Counted from the stretch's first letter, positions 34,053-45,930 are shown. The stretch: DNA of 64,000 nt from Luidia sarsii (GCA_949987565.1 OX465104.1:8955313-9019312), one strand, 5' to 3'. Numbers and translations: made by a program. Notes: generated from the sequence alone by a model not told the origin.

Positions 34053-34751
34053 CTCTCGCGCTGTTTGCCCGCTGCCCTTACAAACCACCGCGCGTCAAAA
34101 ATCTCACCCTGACTGTTAGCCACCCAATTCACTCCGCCGCGATGTATAGATACGAACTCCGCGTCGGCAATACTTCGTTCTCTATACTGGATGCGTCAGG
34201 ATTCCTGTCGCCGTATCGCATTATCCGTAAGTGCATTTCATTTCGCCAGGCCGGCAAAACCCCAAAAAATATCAATAAAGAAAAAATCTGCAGCGGCAAT
34301 CTGAGCCATTTTTTTGTTTGTTTTGGAAATCTTGTTTGTTTTCGGGCGGCCGATTGATAGCGGGGAGTTCTTTATTGCGGGACCAGCGATTGGAGTGTGG
34401 CAAAATGATGGCAGCTTCGTACAGACTGTCCCTGGCTCCCTGTCATTCGTATCGTATATACAAGGCTCTATTTACTCGGTGTCGTCATTCATATTGGCTC
34501 GTGCAACACGTTCCAAGGCGTGTCGTGTTCGACCCGTCTGCCTCATTGATCATGATACGGAGACCGCTCGGAGAGACCCTGAGGCTATTTTTTTTTGGTT
34601 TTGGTTCGTAGACTGAGCTGCTCAACCAACCAAAACTTTTATTTGATTTGATTTCTTGCATGCCATTTATCAATTCTCCTCGTTTTCTTTGGTCCAATGG
34701 ATGAAGAATACCAGGAAGAGATGACATAAGAAAGACCAAGAAGAGAAAAAG
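34053..34751. other. unassigned sequence
   Basis: No gene recognised. Confidence 0.4.
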
Positions 34752-34828
34752 AAGACTCGGCCGGTACTCGAACCCGATACCTCTGGTTTAACGTACCGGT
34801 ACCTTTACCATCTGAGATGTCCAGCCAG
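34752..34828 (-). repeat. SINE family F head, minus strand
   Basis: The reverse complement shows a CTGGT-ACGTTAA-ACCAG anticodon-like stem-loop, box B TCGGGTTCGAGTACCGG and a closing GCCGAGTC. It is the best preserved of the F heads but still has no T33. Confidence 0.6.
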
Positions 34829-34924
34829 TAGATGGAGGCCTTCCCAAAATAGCTATCAATCTTTGCCGAGATGGGGATGCCAATTAAAAGCATTAACTAG
34901 GGATCCAGAGATCACTTACCCCAT

Positions 34925-36105
34925 TTCATTTATATGCAAAGTACATTTATTCCTTGTAAACCTAGCTACTGCGGTTCGGCGATAGTTCCGTCGACAAATA
35001 ATCGCATTCGGCAATCTTATCTTCACTAGTCTTGGTAGACTTTGCGCAGACATACATACAATGTACACTGAGTGCAACCTAAAATGTCACGTACAGTACG
35101 TACACGTGTCCGTATCTATAGTGTGTACTGCTGTTCAGAAGGTTTCATGTCTGGTAATCACTCATTTATATGCAAAGTACATTAATTCCTTGTAAACTTA
35201 GCTGCTGCAGTTCGGGGATAGTTCTGTCGACGAATAATCCCGTTCGGCAATCTTATCTTCACTAGTCTTGGTAGACTTTGCGCAGACTTACATACAATGT
35301 ACACTGAGTGCAACGTAAAATGTCACGTACAGTACATACACGTGTCCGTATCTATAGTGTGTATTGCTGTTCAGAAGGTTTCATATCTGGTAATCACTCA
35401 TTTATATGCAAAGTACATTAATTCATTGTAAACTTAGCTGCTGCAGTTCGGGGATAGTTCTGTCGACGAATAATCCCGTTCGGCAATCTTATCTGCACTA
35501 GTCTTGGTAGACTTTGCGCAGACATACATACAATGTACACTGAGTGCAGCGTAAAATGTCACGTACAGTACGTACACGTGTCCGTATCTATAGTGTGTAT
35601 TGCTGTTCAGAAGGTTTCATGTCTGGTAATCACTCATTTATATGCAAAGTACATTAATTCCTTGTAAACTTAGCTGCTGCAGTTCGGGGATAGTTCTATC
35701 GACGAATAATCCCGTTCGGCAATCTTATCTTCACTAGTCTTGGTAGACTTTGCGCAGACTTACATACAATGTACACTGAGTGCAACGTAAAATGTCACGT
35801 ACAGTACGTACACGTGTCCGTATCTATAGTGTGTATTGCTGTTCAGAAGGTTTCATATCTGGTAATCACTCATTTATATGCAAAGTACATTAATTCCTTG
35901 TAAACTTAGCTGCTGCAGTTCGGGGATAGTTCTGTCGACGAATAATCCCGTTCGGCAATCTTATCTGCACTAGTCTTGGTAGACTTTGCGCAGACATACA
36001 TACAATGTACACTGAGTGCAACGTAAAATGTCACGTATATTACGTACACGTGTCCGTATCTATAGTGTGTATTGCTGTTCAGAAGGTTTCATATCTGGTA
36101 TTAAT
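34925..36105 (+). repeat. 236-bp satellite, five tandem copies
   Basis: TATATGCAAA recurs at 34931, 35167, 35403, 35639 and 35875, exactly 236 bp apart each time. Copies are highly similar, with scattered substitutions. Each contains ATGCAAAG, one base from the POU octamer, and ACACGTGTCC with a CACGTG E-box. No reading frame spans the unit. Confidence 0.95.
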
Positions 36106-36473
36106 CACTCCACCCTTGTCTATCGTGCGCTCTTTCTTTCATCCTTTGATACGGCTTGCTTCCTTTGATGCTATCTATCATCAATAATTTATTCGCTTCC
36201 TTCCTCTTCTCCTTTTCCCTTCTGGTTGCCCCCCAACCGCATCTTTCAAAAGTCCACCATGACCATGTCCTATTCACTTCTTTTGCCTCTGTTTGCAAAA
36301 TTTGATCAACGATCTTTCCTCGTCTAAAGTTCTATTCAAGACATTCAAGAGGCTGGTTCAATTCATGATGCAGTGGCGGTATGGCTATTACCGTACCTTT
36401 ACGGTATCATTTTTGTTTTCGATCAAGAAATGTTTTTACAAGAAGGAATGTGACTCTGAAATTGAAAAGAGCC
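36106..36473. other. unassigned sequence
   Basis: No gene recognised. Confidence 0.35.
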
Positions 36474-36535
36474 GGTAACTCAACGTTTCGGGTAGTGTGT
36501 ACTCTGCCCTTATTAAGAATATTTCACCGACGGTG
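36474..36535 (+). repeat. family A fragment
   Basis: CGGTAACTCAACGTTTCGGG then TAGTGTGTACTCTGCCC. Confidence 0.6.
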
Positions 36536-37149
36536 GAGTAGAAAGATTTGCTTCTCACATTATTCACACATTCCCGTGAATTCCCTAATTCCTCGTGTTT
36601 ATGAATGTAACTGTAAGCCTTTACGTGTATCGATAATCGTTTGCAAGTCCGAACGTGGTCCGCAGTTGTTGGTGCTCGCTTTAATTTCGCAGCCTTCCCC
36701 CCTTTCACTTCTCCGCCGGCCACGACCCAGAGACTTAGCCAACCCTTTCTCCCCTCACCCCGGCATCGTGACCTTTGTTTCTCTCCCCCTCGATCGCCTT
36801 AAATCCAAAGTTGTCACCTTTTTTTATCCCATCCCCTTCATCTCTGCCTCGCACTCGGCGTTCGGGACCAAATCGGCCTCGCCAGAGCGGCGTTGGTGCG
36901 AAGGCTTCCAGTGCGCCGATGTGGACGAACTCGCAAGTCCAGACGGCTGTTGCATGTCCGGCTCTGCATCAACCAAAAACCGTGCGCATGCTCACTCGCG
37001 GAGCCGTAACTCAGACCAGTCCGCAGAACAATACATAGACCGGTTGTTCGTGGTTTGCGCATCGGCTAGTCACGAATCACTACTCAGTCAATCGCCACCA
37101 AACCAGCGAAGAAATTCGCCTTCGAAATGTGTGCACGGTGGAGGTACAC
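36536..37149. other. unassigned sequence
   Basis: No gene recognised. The frame over 36381-37178 is open by chance and ends inside a family A copy. Confidence 0.4.
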
Positions 37150-37290
37150 AGTTGAAGTTTTGCGGTGGCACCATGTGAATCATCTCCTGTGTGAGATGGA
37201 GTGTGGCTCTGAAAAGAGCCCGGTATTAAACTCGACGTTTCGGGCAGCGTGTCTGCCCGTCGTGAGGAGACTGCTAGCCCTAAGTTAGAG
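37150..37290 (+). repeat. family A copy
   Basis: AAGTTTTGCGGTGGCACCAT, GGCTCTGAAAAGAGCC hairpin, CTCGACGTTTCGGGCAG and GTGAGGAGACTGCTAG. One of the clearest examples of the internal order. Confidence 0.75.
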
Positions 37291-37671
37291 CGCTGACAAA
37301 ACGGCCGTCGGATGAAACGTGGCCTTTATAGATGACGCGTAAAATGTCTCGCCTCTTTTCAAAAAATAAAATCTTACTCATTTTTTTTCTCTCCTTCCTC
37401 TCAACGTGGTTGTCATCCTCTCAGTTTTACATTAGTGTGAGAGTGTCAGCCGAGGCCATCTTAGATGGGAATCCAGGGATGGCTAATCCGAGGCCTGAGG
37501 ATGGCGAGTGAGGGGGAGGGTCGCATTTTTGTTCACTCAAGGTACGAAGAAAGATCATGAATTACAAGAAAACTTTCACAGGCACATGGCACGAATAGTT
37601 ATGTTCGAAAGTACGTAACCGGCACACTGACCCACCAACTTGCGCCAGTTTCATAGGGCCGCTTATTAAGG
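37291..37671. other. unassigned sequence
   Basis: No gene recognised. Confidence 0.35.
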
Positions 37672-38065
37672 GATAACACAACATTGGTCGAGGTCAGAGA
37701 ATAGCATCCATACGTTGTCTGATCCAACATGTACATGAAATAGCACACCTGTGAAAATTTAAGCTCAATTTGCCAATCGAGTCTCGAGAAAATCGTGAAA
37801 ACCGCTTCATTTGTTTCGCGAAATTGCAGCATTCAACGCCGTACTGTTCCGAAAAATAGTTTAGATCTCGGTGAGACGTAAGCATTTCTTTTACTCAATT
37901 CTCCCAAAATACAACATTATAGGGAGAAATATTTCAGTGAGAGGTTTCTTCTATAACCATCTTCAAACTGTATAAGTTTCATGTGAATCTGTGAACATTA
38001 CATTTTCTGTTTTTCGATCTTACCAATGTTGTGTAGGGGCTTTAAGCGGCTCTATAAAATCGGGC
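37672..38065 (+). repeat. family C MITE-like element
   Basis: About 390 bp from AAGGGATAACACAACATTGG to CCAATGTTGTGTAGGGGCTT, with terminal inverted repeats. It is collinear with 22878-23260 but without the 144-bp duplication. No coding capacity. Confidence 0.75.
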
Positions 38066-38335
38066 TTTGGTTTAAACCAAGAAAGAATATTCATGCTTAG
38101 CAGGTTTCTGTGCTTAAACAGCTCCACGATTTTGAGTCCAGTAAAGTCAATTGCAAACTCCCAAAATTTCTGAAAAAAGAAAACCCCCGGATCAAATGTA
38201 ATTTGGCGAATGATTTGCCCGGCGGTTTCATATCTTTATATTATTATCACCATTACTAGCAACCAAGACCGAATGGTTGGATTGGAATAACTGTAAAACC
38301 TATAAGATTTCAAAATCACTTGAACATTTGTTCAA
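38066..38335. other. unassigned sequence
   Basis: No gene recognised. Confidence 0.35.
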
Positions 38336-38465
38336 ACCTCGCAAACATTAAAAGTCACTATAGAAACATCTTCAACATCTTAAAATATCTTAAACATCTT
38401 CAACATCTTAAAGTATCTTAAACATCTTCAACATCTTAAAATATCTTAAGCATCAAGATGTTTAA
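38336..38465 (+). repeat. AT-rich minisatellite of about 28 bp, three copies
   Basis: Units combine AACATCTTCAACATCTTAAA with ATATCTTA. An inverted word (CATCAAGATGTTTAAG) follows and could fold back on the array. Confidence 0.7.
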
Positions 38466-39084
38466 GAATCTCAAACATCGTAAACATTAAAAGTAACTAT
38501 AAACCATAAAGACATGCAAACATAGTAATCGTTAAAAGCAAACATAATTTATACTAATCGTTAAAAAGGTTTGCAGGGACACTTTGTAAGACATCTTTCT
38601 TATGCAACTGTGGAACAACCATCTACGTCTGTACTTTTCGCTGTCCGAACAAGTTGACTGTTCTTTCACTGTCTGGAACCGTCCAAGCGTCTATCAAACA
38701 AAGTCATTCATTAAAAAGGTGAACGTTCTTCTGCTCCAAGGATTGCCCATAATTAATCAAATTAATTATCATTTAAAATTGTCTCGATTGACAGGACCCT
38801 ATAGTGTTACAAAAGAATAAAAATCTTCTTTTTTTATTTCCAAAATATAGAAGCATATGAATTGTATCTTTTTAATCAATTTTTTCAAGGCATATATTTA
38901 TATAATAACTCCCAGACGGCACAGGCAGAGTAATTTGATGCAAAAACCGAAAATTGCTGCCTCACGCTCGAATCAAAATATTTATGCGTCCGTGTAATTT
39001 AATATCGTCTTTTTATATTTCCCCTTTCGATGTCTCCACGACGAATCAAATTTAATAAGGACGAGGGCTTGGGATCGCAAAGTA
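38466..39084. other. unassigned AT-rich sequence
   Basis: Contains a possible family A trace AAAAAGGTTTGCAGGGACAC at about 38565. Otherwise nothing recognised. Confidence 0.4.
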
Positions 39085-39175
39085 CAAAAATAGAAGGGAA
39101 AAATGAAAATGGCCGCCATTTTCATTTTTCAGTACAAAAATAGAAGGGAAAAATTAAAATGGCCGCCATTTTAAG
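39085..39175 (+). repeat. direct duplication carrying YY1-like palindromes
   Basis: AGTACAAAAATAGAAGGGAA followed by AAATGGCCGCCATTTT occurs twice, about 46-47 bp apart. Each copy contains the palindrome AAAATGGCCGCCATTTT, whose half GCCGCCATTTT resembles a reversed YY1 site. Regulatory function is inference. Confidence 0.5.
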
Positions 39176-39354
39176 GATAGCTCAGAGCTCAAAGTACAGG
39201 TACTTTAAACCCAAAGTCTTTTAAATGTTCTCTACTATTTTGCTCATTTTTTCAACAATTTCCCAGGCAGTTTTTCGTTACTTCGTTTATTGAAATAGAA
39301 ACAATTTTGAAAAATGGTGAAGAAAAAACTTTGACAGGACAGAGACTTTTGGTT

Positions 39355-39388
39355 TTGCGTACCAGCGGTCTGAGCTATCCAGCCCTTG
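39355..39388 (-). repeat. SINE family F box-A fragment
   Basis: The reverse complement reads GGGCTGGATAGCTCAGACCG then CTGGTACG, a tRNA-like 5' half without a box B. Confidence 0.5.
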
Positions 39389-39996
39389 GATGGTGGTCTT
39401 CCAAAATCGTCAAACGTTGGGGTAGGGGCGCCAGACAGAAGACACAATCAACCATTAACTGCCCCATATCTCCAGCGATAGCATTCCCTCTTTCATTCAG
39501 AAGGAAACAACCAATTGTTGTCAACCTGGCTACAGCAGCTCGCGGATCACGCAAAACGGATGGAGATCTTATTTCAATTCAAGTCAAATAAAAAAAATGT
39601 TTTGACTTTATGAAAACAGATTCATCCCGACGGGCCAATGGATGCTACGGGTAAATGGTTGTGGGTTTTTAGAAATCTTCATTTCTTTTTGTTGCACAGT
39701 TGCTGTCTTCGCAACGATGACTCCACTCAGGGATAGGCCCTATACGCTCAGTTGGTTTCTCTTTGGGCCGTGAGTCGGAAATGTCTTTCAAAAGATTATC
39801 GAGGAATGGCCAAAACCTCGCCGCAAGGATGAATCTTCACAGTCGTCCCTTTCCGCCCAAATGCACGCACGACGAAAACAACCTTTTCAATAATCAAGTG
39901 ATGCGTGCACGAGCTAAGATCACGGTGAAAAACACCAACCAACAACCTTTGTTTTTCTTTTTGTCGTTCATTTTTTTGTTCATACATGTATGCGCC
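39389..39996. other. unassigned sequence
   Basis: No gene recognised. Confidence 0.4.
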
Positions 39997-41470
39997 ATGG
40001 AAAGTTTGCGGGAACACCACTTAAGTCATCTACGTGGGTTAACGGCACTTTTCATTGACATACTACTTTTCAGAGCCATACTGCAGTTCAGAGCCCTGCT
40101 CCTGTTCAGAGCCATACTCCTGTTCTTAGCCATACTTCTTTCCAGAGCCATACTCCTGTTCAGAGCCATACTCCTGTTCTTAGCCATACTTCTTTCCAGA
40201 GCGATACTCCTGTTCTTAGCCATACTTCTTTCCAGAGCCATACTCCTGTTCTTAGCCATACTTCTTTCCAGAGCCATACTCCTGTTCAGAGCCATACTCC
40301 TGTTCTTAGCCATACTTCTTTCCAGAGCGATACTCCTGTTCAGAGCCATACTCCTATTCAGAGCTACACTCCTGTTCAGATCACACTCCTTTTCGGAGCC
40401 ATACTCCTGTTAAGAGCCATACTCCTGTTCAGAGCCATACCGGTACTCCTTTTCAGAGCCATACTCCTTTTCAGAGCCATACTCCTGTTCAGAGCCATAC
40501 TCCTGTTCAGAGCCATACTCCTGTTCAGAGCCATACTCCTTTTCAGAGCCATACTCCTGTTCAGAGCCATACTCCTGTTCAGAGCCATACTCCTGTTCAG
40601 AGCCATACTCCTGTTCAGAGCCATACTCCTGTTCAGAGCCATACTCCTGTTCAGAGCCATACTCCTGTTCAGAGCCATACTCCTGTTCAGAGCCATACTC
40701 CTGTTCAGAGCCATACTCCTGTTCAGAGCCATACTCCTGTTCGGAGCCATACTCCTGTTAAGACCCATACTCCTGTTCAGAGCCATACTCCTTTTCAGAG
40801 CCATACTCCTTTTCAGAGCCATACTCCTGTTCAGAGCCATACTCCTGTTCGGAGCCATACTCCTTTTGAGAGCCATACTCCTTTTGAGAGCCATACTCCT
40901 GTTCAGAGCTTCTCTTGTTCAGAACCATACTCCTGTTCAGAACCATACTCCTGTTCAGAGCCATACTCCTTTTCAGAGCCATACTCCTTTTCAGAGCCAT
41001 ACTCCTTTTCAGAGCCATACTCCTTTTCAGAGCCATACTCCTTTTCAGAGCCATACTCCTTTTCAGAGCCATACTCCTTTTCAGAGCCATACTCTTGTTC
41101 AGAACCATACTCCTGTTCAGAGCCATACTCCTTTTGAGAGCCATACTCCTGTTCAGAGCTTCTCTTGTTCAGAACCATACTCCTGTTCAGAACCATACTC
41201 CTGTTCAGAGCCATACTCCTTTTCAGAGCCATACTCCTTTTCAGAGCCATACTCCTTTTCAGAGCCATACTCCTTTTCAGAGCCATACTCCTTTTCAGAG
41301 CCATACTCCTTTTCAGAGCCATACTCTTGTTCAGAACCATACTCCTTTTCAGAGCCATACTCCTTTTCAGAGCCATACTCCTTTTCAGAGTTGACTTGCA
41401 TGGTGTCACCGCAGACTGTCCACGTTGTGCTTCCGTCTTGCAAACCATCGAAGTCATCCACATTTTCTTT
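39997..41470. repeat. family A element expanded by an 18-bp minisatellite (about 70 copies)
   Basis: The left edge AAAGTTTGCGGGAACACCAC and the right edge GCATGGTGTCACCGCAGACT ... TGCAAACC are family A ends. Between about 40070 and 41395 lies an array of TTCAGAGCCATACTCCTG. The unit equals the family A hairpin TTTTCAGAGCCACACTCC with small changes. Long frames on both strands arise because 18 is divisible by three; none is a credible protein. Confidence 0.85.
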
Positions 41471-42179
41471 TAAAATGTCAGTTTGGACTGAGCCATACTC
41501 AGTTATCGCAACTCAAATCAGGCCTCCTTTGGAACATGCCGTTGTCGGGAAAGGCTTCATTCTTCCGTAGAGTAGAGCCTTTATTCAGATGATTGGTTTT
41601 TGCTTATTCAAAGGATCGGAATTGGCTTTTGCCTATTGATTAATGCATTCTCGGACGGGAATATTATCTCGCCTTGTCATCGCCCAATCCTCGCAGTGTG
41701 CTGCATCTTCAAACAAGGAGGAAGCTGACAGCCGCGCGCTGTGGCGCAGGGGAAGTGTATACAATGCAATTATACACGGACTGCAATGTCGTTGGGTTTT
41801 TTTGGGGGGCATTTGTGGCGTTAATCCATGCAGTAAGGGATGGGAGAGATAGGGAAGGGATCTAGGGAACCGTCGGCGATCCTTATCGGCGGGGGGAGAG
41901 AGTGGTATACTGTTTGCGCCTGATCGTGCCTGTGTGCACGCACTCAAAGGGCAGGTGTGCCGGCGCTCGGACGCTTCTGCGGACTAATGTAACCACCACC
42001 ACCGTCATCATCTCTTCCCTCCCTGCCCGGTTTCCTCGCTGGGCTGCCCGGCGGCGTGTTGCCTTCGTCCCGGCACGCGTGCCCTCAACCTCCCGGGGAT
42101 TCCTCGCCGTCGTTCCGACCGTAAAGCCCACACCGGCTACCTCACCTCTCGGTCCCCCCCCCAGTTCGCCTTGCCCTCC
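41471..42179. other. unassigned sequence
   Basis: A T7-G6 junction near 41790. GC-rich after 41940. No gene recognised. Confidence 0.4.
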
Positions 42180-42655
42180 AACCCTCCTCTCCTCTCCTCT
42201 CCTCTTCCCTTTCCCCACCCCGTCTCCCCCGTCGCACAGCCTCTCTCCCCCACCCCCAATTCATGCAGGCACAGAACCCGCACCGACATCGACCTTCTGG
42301 GACCGCTAGTCTCGGGGCACGGATGCAGAAGAAAGGCAGGGGTGGAGAAGGAGACGGGACGAGAGGAGGAGGAGGAAAGGAGAGGAGACGACGACGTAGG
42401 AAAGACGACAACCGGCGGCGGCCGAGACAACCCCTTGCCCCCCCCCCCTCGCCCCCCTCCCCCCGCAGGGCGATATACATCATTAAGGCAGGACCGCGGT
42501 GCTACGATCAATGCCGACCCTAGTGCAGCATGCCGGCGTATCGCCACTGTACCGTGCAGTCCGTGCTGTATACACACGCACGGGCTCAGATGAGGACAGC
42601 TCACTCTACCCTCGACCGCTTTCATGTACATGTAATGCTGTATTGCCACAGCCTT
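42180..42655. other. GC-rich low-complexity sequence
   Basis: CTCCTCTCCTCTC to about 42256, then purine-rich GAGGAGGAG at 42360-42390 and C-runs at 42430-42465. Frames on both strands are compositional. Confidence 0.5.
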
Positions 42656-43502
42656 CATTCTGTCTCTCTCGCTCTCTCACCCAGGTTCCCTGCCCCTCAG
42701 TTACTCTGTCTGTCTCCCTCTTTCTCGTCATCCCTCCATCCCTCCATCCATCCCTCCCTCCATCCATATCTCCATACATCTATCCCTCTATCCATCCCTC
42801 CCTCCATCCCTCTCTCCATCCATCAATCCCTCTATCCATCCCTCCCTCCATCCACCGATCCCTCCCTCCCCCAATCCATCCCGCTATCCATCCATCCCTC
42901 CATCCATCCCCCAATCCATCCCGCTATCCATCCATCCCTCCATCCATCCCTCTATCCATCACTCTATCCATCCCTGTATCCATTCCTCCCTCCCTCGCTC
43001 CCTCCAATCCTCGCTCTTTTTTCTCTCTTTATCTATCTCCCCTCTCTCCCTCCCTCCCTCTCCCCTTCTCTCTCCCTCTCCCCCCTCTTTCTCCCTCCCT
43101 CCCTCCATCTCCCCTTCTCCTTCTCTCTTTCTCTCTCCCTCCTCTCTCTCTCTCCATGTCTCTTTCTCCCTCTCTCTTCCTCCCTCCCTCCCTCTCTCCC
43201 CTCCCTCTCTCCCTTCTTTCTCCCTCCCTCCCTCTCCCCTTCTCCTCTCTTTCTCTCTTTCTCTCTCCCTCCCTCACTCTCTCCCTCTCTCCCCCCTCTT
43301 TCTCCTTCTCTCTCTGCCTCCCTCCCTCTCTCTGTCTCTCTCTCCGTCTCTCTCTCTCTCTCTCTCATTCTCTCTCCCTCTCTCTCTCTTTCTCCTTCTC
43401 TCTCCCTCCCTCCCTTTCTCCCCGTCTCTCTCCCCCTCTCTCTCCGTTCCTCTCTCTCGCCCCTCCCTCTTCCTTTATACTCTCTCTGCACGTCTCCCTC
43501 GC
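42656..43502 (+). repeat. polypyrimidine block with CATCCATCCCTC array
   Basis: 42726-43012 is a degenerate CATCCCTCCATC array, after which CT-rich sequence continues to 43502. Confidence 0.9.
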
Positions 43503-43675
43503 CCGACCTGGCTCTCGCTCTCTGGCAATCTTGTCGCGTCGCATCCCGACATGTCGGAAACTCGGGCTATTAATTCAATCTAAGTGTGGCACGACACCTG
43601 TTCAGGAGGGAGCGCGGAAAGAAGGGGGTTCTTGTCGGGACACAGATTCGGACTCGACAGTTGGTGGTGTACTGT

Positions 43676-43801
43676 AGTGGAGAGTGAAGGGAGGGATGGA
43701 GGGAGGTAGGGATGGAGGGAGGGAGGGATGGAGGGAGGGATGGAGGGAGGAAGGGATCGAGGGAGGGAGGGATGGAGGGAGGGAGGGAGGGAGGGAGTAG
43801 G
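43676..43801 (+). repeat. GGGAGGGATGGA array
   Basis: About 125 bp of GGAGGGAGGGATGGAGGGAG. It is the purine complement of the CATCCCTC array at 42726-43012. Confidence 0.9.
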
Positions 43802-44270
43802 GTTCGTTTGCGTTGGGCAAAGTCCTAGCCTCGAGGAAGAACTGAGTGAAAGACTTTCCTTCTTCCTTCTTTGTTTCTTATTTCTAGGGCAGACGTTTTG
43901 CTCGTAGGTCTCTGCTAAATAAGCGGGCCAGAGTCATTACACAGCCATTACAAGGCGCCGGACCTATGCGAGATCGCAGTTTGACTGGCCAGGGCTGTGG
44001 CTTTGGCTCACTTTAATACTGACAGTCACCATATAATGTAATGAGCATTGGAACAAGCTTTCTTGGTCACTTTCGACAAGCCATAATTATAGCCAGTGAC
44101 CTGCCGCGGCAGCTTTCCATAGTAACATCGTGCAGTTCAGTTGGCAGACGATGTTACAGTTAAAAGAGCGGGCTTTTGAGCACAGTGTACGAGTAGACAC
44201 GTGGTTGAATTTGTAACGGACAGAATGAAACTTTTTCATATCTAGAGAACAATGCCGTGAGAACGACGCC
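43802..44270. other. unassigned sequence
   Basis: No gene recognised. Confidence 0.4.
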
Positions 44271-44332
44271 CAAGATGGCGCCCGACCCAAAGATCCGACG
44301 AGGGACTCAAAACTTCGAAATGTCTGACGTCA
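44271..44332 (+). promoter_or_regulatory. candidate YY1-type site plus CRE
   Basis: CAAGATGGCGCC at 44271-44282 is close to the YY1 consensus. A perfect CRE TGACGTCA follows at 44325-44332. The ATG inside the site opens a frame of about 98 codons with no recognisable domain, so I do not call a gene. Confidence 0.3.
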
Positions 44333-45116
44333 GAGGTATAATTGCATGGTCACCAGCCAAAAAACACGGACGCGCACGATGCTGTCGCGCTGGTACCCTT
44401 TTCAGAATCCAATCCTGCATGCGCATAGCACGGAGAGACTGGACTCGTCAACAATCCGGACGAGTGCAGGATCCGATCCGGCACGATCCGACCCTGGCAC
44501 CCATTCTGCTTGTTGACCCTGACACGGTACACCTCCCGGCCCAGCGCGCCGCTCATAGACCCCAATAATTAACGTAACACTCCCTCCCCCCGTCCAATCC
44601 CGCGGGGTTGAGTAAGAGTGAGCCTCCTGCCACCTCCTCCACTCGACGGATCCTCCGATCTTGTCCATTGACTTGAAGATAATAATCATTATCATAATGG
44701 CAAGGTGGCCCCGGGGGCAAGGTCATTTTTTTTTCTCTCTGCCCGCGGTGGGTGGGAGTTTTAAGTCAATATTTGTGCGTAATCTTATTGCCGGATCCGT
44801 GCCGTGTTTGCTGAATGCACCGATATATAGGGGGTTGCTTCTGGCTTTACCGTTTTGGAAAATGCAATGCTGACACACAGTGTGCACCCCCAGCCCCACT
44901 CGCTTGTGTCTGTGTCTGCCTGCACGCAGCCGGCCGGGGACATGTACATATGATAATCACCTTACATTATGTAGCGGTGTATAATGTAGGGGCTTAGTTA
45001 TTGTGGGCTGGAATGACGGGAGGTGCGAACATTGTGCTTTGTGTGTGAATGCAATGCATTATGCATGTCACTTTACTGTCACCATATACACAGTTGAGAT
45101 TGTTTTTGATCTCTGT
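44333..45116. other. unassigned sequence
   Basis: No gene recognised. A short TAATAATCATTATCATAATG run lies near 44680. Confidence 0.4.
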
Positions 45117-45310
45117 TATCTCTTTCTCTGTCTCTATCTTTTCCTCCATCTCATGTGTCTGTCTCTGTCTCTGTGTCCGTCTCTGTGTCTATCCCTAGCT
45201 GTCTGTCCTTTCCTCCATCTCTGCCTCTGCGTCTGTCTTTCCCTCCACTTTGACTGTCTCTGTGTCGGTCTCTGTCTCTGTCTTTTCCTGCATCTCTGTC
45301 TCAATTCACA
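45117..45310 (+). repeat. CTGTCT-rich block
   Basis: Degenerate TCTCTGTCTCTGTGTC units. Confidence 0.85.
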
Positions 45311-45479
45311 TCTTCGTGTGCCGGGGTGAATGCGCCTCATTCTGTGTCCCTGTCCATTTTTTTAGTCTGACCCCGCCGGCCTTGATCTCATTCCCTGGCT
45401 TTCTGTACATGTTTCGTCTGAGTCCCTGTCTCCGTCCCAGTCTCTGCCTCTGCCCATTACTTCGCTTCAGTCAGTGTGT

Positions 45480-45930
45480 CTACTTCAGGCTCTGCACGTG
45501 TATCTATCTTTGCCTGTATCTCTGTCTCTGTTTCTGCATCTGCCTCTCTCCGTCTCTATCTTTCTCTCTGTCTCTCTCTACCCCTCTCTTTCCATATCTG
45601 CCTCTGCCTCGGTCTCTGACTCTGCATGTGCCTCTGCCTCTCTCTATCTCGGTCTCTGCCTCTGCCTCTGCCTCTGCCTCTCTCCGTCTCTCTCTGTTTA
45701 TCTGTCTCTCTCTACCCCTCTCTTTCCATCTCTGCCTCTGCCTCGGTATCTGATTGCATGTGCCTCTGTCTCTCTTTATCTCGGTCTCTGCCTCTGCCTC
45801 TGTCTCTCCCTCTCCTCTTTCCCTTGCTCTGTCCCCCCCCTCTGTCTCTGTTTTCCGCCCTCTCGTTCACCCGATGCCTCCGTCCCGAAGCCTCCCCACA
45901 TCTCTCTCATCTCCCGTCTATCCTCCCTTT
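45480..45930 (+). repeat. CTCTGC/CTCTGT-rich block
   Basis: Degenerate TCTGCCTCTGCCTC units. A segment of about 120 bp is repeated: TCTTTCCATATCTGCCTC near 45589 and TCTTTCCATCTCTGCCTC near 45721. Confidence 0.85.

Noticed and set aside
34925..36105. CRISPR-like repeat-spacer array
   Set aside because: The whole 236-bp unit is conserved; there is no short repeat with variable spacers, and the DNA is animal.
36381..37178. 265-codon + strand frame as a gene
   Set aside because: Ends within a family A repeat and starts in family A-flanking sequence; no recognisable domain and no coding-like composition.
40026..41473. Repetitive 'MALNRS', 'EYGS' and 'QSHTPF' frames
   Set aside because: All come from one 18-bp minisatellite inside a family A element, open in multiple phases on both strands.
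42499..43677. About 390-codon Ser/Pro/His frame as a secreted repeat protein
   Set aside because: Covers the CATCCCTC and CT tracts almost entirely and has a competing open frame of similar length in another phase.
44257..44568. Frame of about 100 codons containing the YY1-like ATG
   Set aside because: The ATG context matches a YY1 site, but the protein has no recognisable domain and no splice or conservation evidence.
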